Source of the DNA: Symbiodinium natans | Lineage: Eukaryota; Sar; Dinophyceae; Suessiales; Symbiodiniaceae | Reading direction: 5' to 3' | Assembly: GCA_905221605.1 (NCBI GenBank) | Contig: CAJNDS010002795.1 | Coordinates: 178,501-242,500 of the forward strand | DNA length: 64,000 nt | In this document: positions 52,201 through 60,600 of the stretch, in pieces | Numbering within the stretch: the stretch's first letter is position 1 | How the letters are laid out: every line of letters starts with the position of its first letter | The notes under the pieces: model-generated | Told to the model about the DNA's origin: nothing | Databases searched by the model: none | What the model saw: the letters and a program-made list of their open reading frames with translations, nothing else | Program-made: the position numbers and the translations under genes

Positions 52201-53361
52201 GAGCCGCCGCCGAGCTCGAAGGCACCTCGCGGCAGGGGTTTGGGGGTTTGGGGGTTTGGGGGTTTGGGGGTTTTGGGGGTTTTGGGGTTTAGGGGTTTAG
52301 GGTTTGGGGGTTTGGGGGTTTGGGGGTTTGGGGGTTTGGGGGTTTGGGGGTGTAGGGGTTTAGGGGTTTAGGGTTTTAGGGGTTGGGGGTTTAGGGGTTT
52401 AGGGGTTTAGGGGTTTAGAGGTTTAGGGGTTTAGGGGTTGAGGGGTTGAGGGGTTGAGGGCTGTTTAGGGATGTTTAGGGATGTTTAGGGTTTAGGGGTT
52501 TAGGGGTTTAGGGGTTTAGGGGTTTAGGGGTTTAGGGGTTTAGGGGTTTAGGGGTTTGGGGGTTTGGGGGTTTGGGGGTTTGGGGGTTGGGGTTTAGGGG
52601 TTTAGGGTTTGGGGGTTTGGGGGTTTGGGGGTTTGGGGGTTTGGGGGTTTGGGGGTGTAGGGGTTTAGGGGTTTAGGGTTTTAGGGGTTGGGGGTTTAGG
52701 GGTTTAGGGGTTTAGGGGTTTAGAGGTTTAGGGGTTTAGGGGTTGAGGGGTTGAGGGGTTGAGGGCTGTTTAGGGATGTTTAGGGATGTTTAGGGTTTAG
52801 GGGTTTAGGGGTTTAGGGGTTTAGGGGTTTAGGGGTTTAGGGGTTTAGGGGTTTAGGGGTTTAGGGTTTAGGGGTTTAGGGTTTAGGGTTAGGGGATTCA
52901 AGGGTTTAGGGTTTAGGGTCGCACCGGGCGCCAAACCCGAAAGACATGATGGAAGTGGGAGCATGAGCACAGCCGGTGTGAGTTATCCTCCTGAGCTCTA
53001 AAGACCTGACTGACTTCCCTTCCTCAACCTGAAGCCTATACTCAAGCCTAAACCCTCAATCCCTCAAATCTTCAACCCACACCCTCTAACCTCGAAAGCC
53101 TACTACCCCTAAACCCGCCAACAGCTAAACTCGATGCAGTCCGCCAGAAGCTAGGTCAGTGAGCTCGCTCGCGTTTCTTACCCGAAACCCTGAACCCAAA
53201 CCACTACACCCCCAAAGCCCGGAAGCCTTGAAACCCCACACCTAAAACCCCCAAACCCCAAAGCCCCGAAACCCCAAAGGAACCCAAAGCCCAGCCCCTT
53301 CTGATGGCCTCCGTCGCTGGAGGGCCCAAGCAGCGCGGCCGCAGCGGGGGCCCAGCCGAGC
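46262..53361 (-). CDS. Unrecognised multi-exon gene with glycine-rich motifs
   Basis: Exon chain (minus strand, in order): 53309-53361, 53131-53176, 52969-52990, 52185-52225, 51886-51929, 51240-51293, 50636-50676, 50405-50499, 50230-50264, 50035-50081, 49657-49709, 49148-49198, 48704-48734, 48481-48533, 48285-48319, 48016-48058, 47219-47278, 46446-46511, 46262-46288 (TGA). Phases match throughout and the joined protein reads smoothly, e.g. FELGGGSGAGFQ+VICEDRG, HVQCAG+LDAWLLSQQFW, SFLYW+LRSFMAAG, VSC+GGMQIFF, LMGKL+GGSCKAGD, CGAKL+MDDNGAVGRV, DAGKLAVIGGGGGG. Repeated G-rich loops (ELGGGSG, GWGS-like WGSGGGHG, LMGKLGG, IGGGGGG) suggest a beta-rich or lectin-like protein, but I do not recognise the family. 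Signals are good for the middle exons; the first and last exons are weakest. Candidate upstream pieces lie at 53.4-54.4 kb. Confidence 0.6.
46329..46437. mobile_element. Family B palindromic MITE
   Basis: 109 bp with long perfect terminal inverted repeats: cccagagactccaaaacccc / ggggttttggagtctctggg, continuing through ttaattaaggaatataccttaaat. The loop is about 20 bp. It fills most of a 157 bp intron (46289-46445). Confidence 0.85.
46518..46665. repeat. TTTAGGG array
   Basis: About twenty units beginning 7 bp outside the acceptor of exon 46446-46511. Confidence 0.93.
47080..47175. mobile_element. Family A MITE
   Basis: Near-complete inverted repeat (gggatgttcccccctta... to ...aggggaccatccc) with core acagtccttatt/ aggactgtt. 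It lies 44 bp downstream of the donor of exon 47219-47278. Confidence 0.8.
47339..47442. mobile_element. Family A MITE
   Basis: Inverted repeat gggacgttcccccttgtact ... ggtataagggggaacatctc. It lies 61 bp upstream of the acceptor of exon 47219-47278, so this small exon has a copy on both sides. Confidence 0.8.
47850..47985. repeat. CCCTAAA array
   Basis: About fifteen units on the donor side of exon 48016-48058; a TTTAGGG array (48068-48135) lies on its acceptor side. Confidence 0.92.
52235..52915. repeat. TTTGGGGG/TTTAGGGG array with a ~305 bp tandem duplication
   Basis: The irregular string tgtaggggtttaggggttta at 52351 recurs at 52656, and ctgtttagggatgtttaggg at 52461 recurs at 52766, both offset by 305 bp, with the same order of variants between. 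A segment of the array has been duplicated in tandem. Confidence 0.85.
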
Positions 53362-53439
53362 CTTACATGGGGCTTAAGGGATGCACAGGGCTAGGGGTAT
53401 ATAGGGTGTAGAGTTTCGAGTTTGGGGTTTAGGTTTGGG

Positions 53440-54420
53440 GCTTAAGGATGTCGAAGGCTGTGCACTGGTACCCCTCCGGTTCCCGCCTTGCCAAGCTCTC
53501 CGGCTGCGGGCGCGCCGCGCCCTGTGCAAAGGTGTCCTGTTGAGGGGCGTTTGGAGGGCTCAGCCTGGGGAAGCAGGTGCGGCTTTGGAGTCTTTGGGGG
53601 TTTTGAGTGTACAGAGGGCTCCTTGTAGCACTCTGCTCCACGAGGTGAGGAAAGCAAAGGCACCGTGGGGAGTTACTTCGGCGATTTGGTATTTAGGGGT
53701 CTCGGATCTGTGGTGAGGTTGCTGAGGGCGCACCAGCAGGTAATCTGCCAGTCCATCCAGAGACGCCAGGGAGGCCACCTCGGCGTTGTTTGTGAGGCGT
53801 CTCCAAATGGAGGTTTACAACATAGATCCAAATAGTAGGATCCCTTGTTATAAGGACCCCAACAAGGTGGAAACCCCCAAATATCCCTACAAAGAACGAG
53901 AAGGTTTAGAGGCTTGAGAGCGGAGAGCTGGGCCGTCGGGCAGCTTCCGCACAGTGGGGCAGCTGTGAAGGCGAACACTCCTGGCACGAGGAGTGGGGAA
54001 CCCTTGCGGGTTTCATGGCCAAAGAGTCCGATCGTGGGGCTGGCGCGCTACGCGCAACACTTTAATCATACCAGCTGCAGCCCTGAAGGTTGCTGGCCCC
54101 AACTCCCGAACCCCCAGAACCCTTGACGTTTGAAGCTCCAGGCCGGGCCTCGGGGCTTTCGTCGTCGGCCTACTGAAAGACCGGTGAGGCTTTGGGCGTT
54201 TGGGGGGGGTCTCAGGGCAGGGTCTTCGGGTTCTAAGGGCTCTAGGGCTTCAGGGTGGGTTGGGTACTTCGGGAGTGAGACCCCTCAAACCCCTAACCTC
54301 AACCCCCACACAAGCCTACAACCTCAAAGGGTTTTGGGTTTAGGGAGTGGGAGGCTGTGGCTTTCCCCAAACTTCTCAAGGCACTTGCAGTCGCAGCTTG
54401 AGGCTTGTCAGCCTAAGGCC
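53440..54420 (-). CDS. Exon-like segments upstream of the unrecognised gene
   Basis: Several GC-rich minus-strand stretches look coding but could not be phased together: near 54389-54412 (DKPQAATASALRSLGK after TTAG), near 54139-54172 (ADDESPE after a TCTTTCAGTAG acceptor), 53920-54010 (an ATG at 54023-54021 opens MKPARVPHSS), 53722-53790 (ASLASLDGLADYLL after GCCGAG) and 53450-53555 (QDTFAQGAARPQPESLARR after a pyrimidine-rich CCCCAG acceptor). They fit between the end of the hydrolase gene and the first chained exon at 53361, so they may be its 5' exons. The 53.9 kb stretch is equally open on the plus strand. Confidence 0.3.
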
Positions 54421-54430
54421 CTTGTCAAGA

Positions 54431-54540
54431 CCCAGAGCTCCAGAACTCAGAACCCTTAGTTAAGGAATATCCCTTCATGATAGGAAACCTGATATGACTT
54501 AAGGTTTTTTCCTTAATTCAGGGGTTTTGGAGTCTCTGGG
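54431..54540. mobile_element. Family B MITE, diverged copy
   Basis: cccagagctccagaactcag ... ggggttttggagtctctggg with ttaaggaatat / ttccttaattcagg in the arms. The left arm is more mutated than the right. Confidence 0.75.
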
Positions 54541-54629
54541 GATACCCTTGAGGCCTTCCGAGCCTTCAGGGGTACTTGGGGGGGGAGTTTAGGGTTTAGG
54601 GTTAAGAATCTCGCCGCAACCCCGAACCC

Positions 54630-57600
54630 TCAGCTGTGTCTTTTTTCCGCGTACGCATAGGGGGCATATTGGCGGAGGAGGTCGTTGACGATGTGCGCCT
54701 TGCGGCTTTGGGGGTAAGTAAGGGGCCCCAGCGGGGGTTATGAGGCTTCGGGCTTAACTAGGGTTTAGGGTGCAGGGTTTGGGGTTTAGGGTTTGTGGTT
54801 TTGGGGGTGTGAATGCTTGGGGCTTAGGACCGCCAAACCCTACACCCTAAACGCACATGCCCAGAGCTCTACGAACATCCCGAAGCTCCCGTCGTCATGA
54901 GGGGAAGACGTTACGCAAGGGGAACTTCTGGCACCGGCAAAGGCTACTACTGGAGCCTAAATGCCCGAAAACCCGGCACAAAGTTTAGGCTGCCAAGATA
55001 AAACGCTTGATGCCGAAGGGTCTGGAGCCTTTGGGTCAGCACTCGCCTTCCCAGAACGTCCCAAAAAGCCCTTGGTTCAGGGACGTTCCCGAAATCATGA
55101 TCGGAAGCCTTTCATGGCTGTCCAACTTTTTGCACTTTGCCCCCTAGGGCCCTGGGGCTCAGCGGTTAGGGACCGCTTCTGCGAACCCAGAGAAGGAAGG
55201 TGGGGATTGAGGGGAGGGGTATTTATCCCTAAACCCTAAACTCCTACACAGCACCCGGTGATGCCCTCAAACTCTAAACAGCTCAACCCAACCACCCCCA
55301 ATTAAACCCCCTAAGCCCCTCCTAAACTCAACAAAGAAATACCCCCAACGATCCCCCCCTTCCCCCCCAACCCCCAACTTCAGAACCCCAAACCCTAAAC
55401 CCTAAACCCTAAACCCTAAACCCTAAACCCTAAACCCTAAACCCTAAACTCTAAACCCAAACCCTAACCCTAAACCCCAGACCCCAAACGCAGCCTCCCA
55501 CTCCTCAATGCCATGCCCTCGGCCCACCACTTGCCGGAGAAGGAGGCCAGGAAGCCTCGACAAACCGAGGATGTCGGACTTCAATTTTGGGTTTTATGGC
55601 TATAGGGTTTTGAGGTTTAGGGTTTAGGGTTTAGGGTTTAGGGCTTAGGGCTTAGGGCTTAGGGATGTTCAGGGTGTTAAGGGTTTGGGGCCCTTTGGGG
55701 TTTGGGGATTGAGGTTTAGGGTTCATGGGCCCTTGAGAGCTTAGAGTTTGTTGATTCGGGCTAAGGTTTCGTAAGGCTTGGGTTTCTTGAGGCCTTCGTG
55801 CTGAGTTGAGGGCTCACAGGGCTTTGGGGCTTCGAGTGCCCTAGGATGGCAAAAGGAACGCAAGGGCGCAAGAGCCCAACACCCTCAACTCCAAAAACCT
55901 CAACACCCTCAATCCGAACGGAAGGTTGAGGGTGGGATTCCGGCTCCTAGCGTTCAGGATTTAGGGTTTAAGGGTTCGGGTTTAGTGTTTAGGGTTTAGG
56001 GTTAGTCACGATCAATCCGTCCACCCACCGAACCCCACGCTAACCTCCTGTGCGGGGTGCCCACAATGGGACCATGTTTAGAGACCTTACGCTCGTAGCA
56101 ACTCAGCTGCTTGGATGACAAGGGCTTTAGGGAGGGTTTGGGATTTATATAGGGGGAGTGGGGGGAGGGGGGGGCACTGGTGAATTTGACAACGGACACA
56201 AGCATGACGCAAGAGAAAGACCGCGGAATGAACTGGCCCTTTTCGTGGGTGGCCCTAAATCCTCAACATAAACCCTTAAGCCCTGAACGCTAACCCCAAA
56301 CCCTACCCTAAACAGGAATAACACCTATAAACCCTATAAACCCCACAAACCCATAAACCCTATAAACCCTATAAACCCTATAAACCCTATAAACCCCATA
56401 AAACCCATAAACCCCGTAAACCCCATAAACCCCATAAACCCCATAAACCCCATAAACCCCATAAACCCCATAAACCCCATAAACCTTATAAACCCTCAAA
56501 CCCTATAAACTCCACAGACCCAAACCCTATAATTCCCATAGACCCTATAAACCCTACAAGCCCCATAGACCCTATGAACCTTACAGACCCCAGAGACTCA
56601 CATAAACCCCACAAACCCTACAACCCCTAAGAACCCTTTTAACCCTGCAAAACCTATAGATTCGGATGTTCCCCCTTGTACTAACAGTCCTTAATAGGGA
56701 TTATAGTACCCCCTATAATCCCTATTAAGGACAGGACTGTTAGTATAAGGGGGAACATCCCAACCTATAGACCCTATAAACCCTGTAAACACGATAAACC
56801 CTATAAGCCCTACAAATCCTACAAACCCCATAGACCCTATGAACCCTATAAACCCTATGAACCCTTTAAACCCCTATTAAACCCTACAAACCCCTTTAAA
56901 AAATGAATAAATAAACATAAAATATATATATATATATATATATATTTTTTTATTTAAACCCCATAAGCCCTGTAAACCCTATAAACCCTGAACCCTACAC
57001 ACCAGAAACAAGCCCCGACTGCGACACCTTCCAGCATGTCGAAGCGAGGGCTCAACGACGCTCCTTTTTGAAGCACTAGGAGAGGGGTTTAGGGTTCAGG
57101 CTTCAGGGTTCAGGGTTTAGGGTTTAGGGTGTAGGGTGTAGGGTGTAGGGTGTAGGGTTTAGGGTTGGTTTAGGGTTAGGCTTTTGGACCAAACTCAAGG
57201 AATCCCGGCAAGCCTGACCCCGGCTTCGCTCTCCCACACCTCGAGGTCACGAACGCCGAAACCAGATCCGAAGCTTCCAAGAAATTCTCCACACACACAC
57301 ACACACACACACCTCTCACCGGTTTTGGTCGGGTTTAGGATCTAGGGTGTGGGATTTAAACAGGAAACCCTGCAAGAGGGAATCACGGCGGCTACATGAG
57401 GCCTCCAGGGAACCGCCTCGTAGTCGTCCATGGCGCACTGCAGCCACACGGGCCGCTGCGCCTCTTTCTGAGTTCTGGGGCTTGGCGAAGTTTCAGGGGT
57501 TTAGGGTTCAGGGGTTGGTTTGGGATTGACCCTAAACCCGAAACCCGAGCTTTCATTGCTAGGTCTTGCAGGCTTTGAGGGGGCTTCGAGGAATGGAGGG

Positions 57601-60600
57601 TTCTAAGCGGCAAACCCTAAACAGTTGGCCGCGAGTCCCACAACGCTTAAGAGAGGTTTTCCAGAGTGGGCTCAAGGGGAGGGTTTGGTGTCCGCCCTTG
57701 GACCTGAAGAAGAGTCGCATTGGGTCAGGGTTTGGGGCCGAATCGTCCTAGAGTCTAGAAGGCCTTGGGTGTCCTAGAAAACTTGAGGGGGGGCTTTTGG
57801 AGGGCGTGGCGCCTGTCGCTCATCCTTCAACAGCTTCCGCAGTGCCTGGTTGGAGCCGGAGAATCCTGGCAGTGCGGGAAACTCTCAACGTCAAGAGGAT
57901 GTGGGTATTCCCGAAAGAGGAGTACCTTTTTATACCCCAAATCCCCTTAAAAGGACCCCTAGTTGCGTTCCCCTAGAGACCATTTCTAGGTACCGCGGGA
58001 ACCTCACGTCGCGTCCGCTGTGGGACTGTATGGGTTTGGATGGTCACAGGACACAAGGCATGAGCTACCTTGATAAATTCTTCTTGAGGGGTCATGGGCA
58101 GACCCGGTTGCCGTGAAACAAGCCCGGAATCAGAGCAGCAATCGGCGCGTGCACATCGAACTTCGCTGGCGACCCGGGGTGTGCGTTCCCGTTGCACGCG
58201 CATGCGCGCAAGCACAAGTCTACGTGGCTGCCGCCCGAATTTTCGAGGTTGATGAAACATATCTGACAACCTCGCCAACGACCCTAAACCCTGAACCCTA
58301 AACCCCCCGGTAACCCCCTGGGCACCCTCTGTCCTTTCGAGTCCGTGGGCATGAAACCGATGCTCCCCACAAAGCCGCCCAGCTTCAGCTCCGAAGCGAG
58401 CCTCGGGAAGTTGCAGAGGGGGATGGGAGGGGGAAGTGTGAGCTTAGGGTTTAGGGTTGGGGGTTTAAGGTTTGGGGTTTGGGGTTTAAGGTTTGGGGTT
58501 TGGGGTTTGGGGTTTGGGGGTTGGGGGTTGGGGGTTGGGGGTTGGGGGTTCGGGGTTGGGGGTTCGGGGTTGGGGGTTCGGGGTTCGGGGTTGGGGGTTG
58601 GAGGTTGGAGGTTGGGGGGTTGGGGTTTAGGGTTTCGCGGTTTCGCGGCTCCCTTTCGGGTAGGAGATGCGGGGGGAGCTGGCGCCGCGCAAATGCGGAC
58701 CAACACAGTCTTGGAGCAGGCTTTCCACAGCACCGCCCGAAAAAAACCGCAAAGCCCACAAAGAAAAAGCCGAAACTCACAAGATCTGCCTGAGGTAGAT
58801 GTCCAGGGCCATCGTGCAGCCTTGTGAGGCACCACCCAAGAAGACACGCCGGCCACCTTCCAAGAACATCTTGGGTTTGGGGTTTAGGGTTGGGGTGTTC
58901 ACCCTTATACTAACAGTCCTTAATAGGGATTATAGTACCCTTTATTCTCGTCCCTATTACGGACTGTTAGTATCAGGGGGAACATGCCAAGTTTAGGGTC
59001 TTGCCGTATTTCGAGCGATCCCCCTCGCCAACCATGTGACAGCGTTCCCGCGACGCTAAGCCCCATGATGTTTGGATCGTGCTGGCCCCTGGTACCGGAA
59101 ATCACACTTCAGCTGGCAACACAGGTGGATATGTTGATGCCTACAGGGTGGAGACGGCTGAACCTCCAATCGGATTATGACACCACAACTGCAAGTCTAC
59201 GCAATGCTGTTGCCAAACAAGAATATGAGGATGGAGAAGCCTTGGTTGAGCAGTGCAGTGATACACTGACGAAGCATGGGAAGATGGGAAGCAATAGGTT
59301 TAAGGTGAATTTTCAGTATTTCTTTAAAGGTGCTAAAACGCGAAGTGTATGATTGGAGAACATTAGAAGCGGTCGGAACTTCCCAGTGGATAGGGAAATG
59401 GTGGGGCACTTAGGTCTGACCCTTGCACTACTTGTCCTAGTGCCCTGCTGTTTATGAAGATAAACAGCAGGCCAACTGTTGTTGTGTATTGACAAGCTAG
59501 AAAGTGTGTTCGGAACAGTCAGTGCTTTCGATAATCAAGCAAAGGGGCACGAACAACCGGATAGAAAAGCCGACATGATACGCCGGTATGGTAGGTTAAG
59601 AATCCATTAGTGTAGTGTAGTGTGGCTGGTGGGCATTGGAATGACCTCGTACATGGGTCTCCACTCTCGTAGGGTGGTCAGGGTACACCTAGATGAGGCC
59701 ATTTTGGCTTGGGAAAACACTCCGCCTAGCATGCGAAAACCCTGAGATCCAAGCTCCTTCGATAGGCCCTCTGGGCAGCTCGCATTTGGACTCAGGAAGA
59801 GGAGGGGAGAACGCCAGGAACAACAGCGCCGGCACGAACCCTTGTGCTGCAAAAGCACTGAGAGTCGGGCCCCCAGCACCCTGTCGCAGTAAGATAGGAG
59901 AAAAAAGGCGAGTCAACATGGAGTGAATTATGATAAGTGTCCCGCACCCGCAGGGACGAGAGAACAGAACAGGGCCGTCAGATGAGCGAGAGCACGGAAC
60001 CTCCTGCAATCATGCGAGAGCTTCACGCATTCCGAGCTAAGGAGTGTCACCATCCCACAAAAAAAACTGCCCACAACCAATTTCGAGGCCCGCAGAAACA
60101 GGTACCGTGGTCCGGAGGAACAAAATGTTAAAGCTCCACAACGCATGGAACAACTTGTGCACGCCGACTGCGGTGCCTCAAGCGAAGCAGAATGCTGAAG
60201 CAATCTTCAACAGAAAATTGCAGTTCCTTGGTTTTCAGATTCTCGGCTCTGTTTCAGACGAATAAGGTTTAACAACAAACGTTTAGCCCCACACCGTAAA
60301 CGGACAAAGCTTAGCAACAAGGTTCAGCCATACAACGTTCTGCGCTAAACCTTCAGTAAATAAGGTAGAGGAAGAATGTTGTGGACTCTGGTGATGTACG
60401 AGATAAGGTGATAACCGCAGCATTACCCCAAAGTAGTGCTTCCCCGGTTCATCGTCCCCCAGAGATGCCCTGAAGCCTATCAACCCCTAAGCTGCAAGGT
60501 GCAGGGTTTAGGGTTTAGGGTTTAGGGTTTAGGGTTTAGGGTTTAGGGTTTAGGGTTTAGGGTTTAGGGTTTAGGGTTTAGGGGTCCGGGTTTAGGGTTT

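Noticed and set aside
54855-55000. Plus-strand frame with P-loop-like RGTSGTGKGYYW, reminiscent of RHS or Crinkler NTPases
   Set aside because: The stretch overlaps a phased minus-strand hydrolase exon and no further NTPase motif follows.
58113-58301. Plus-strand ORF with natural-looking protein (RWRPGVCVPVARACAQAQ)
   Set aside because: GC-rich DNA here is open on several frames; no splice signals, family or phase partner found.
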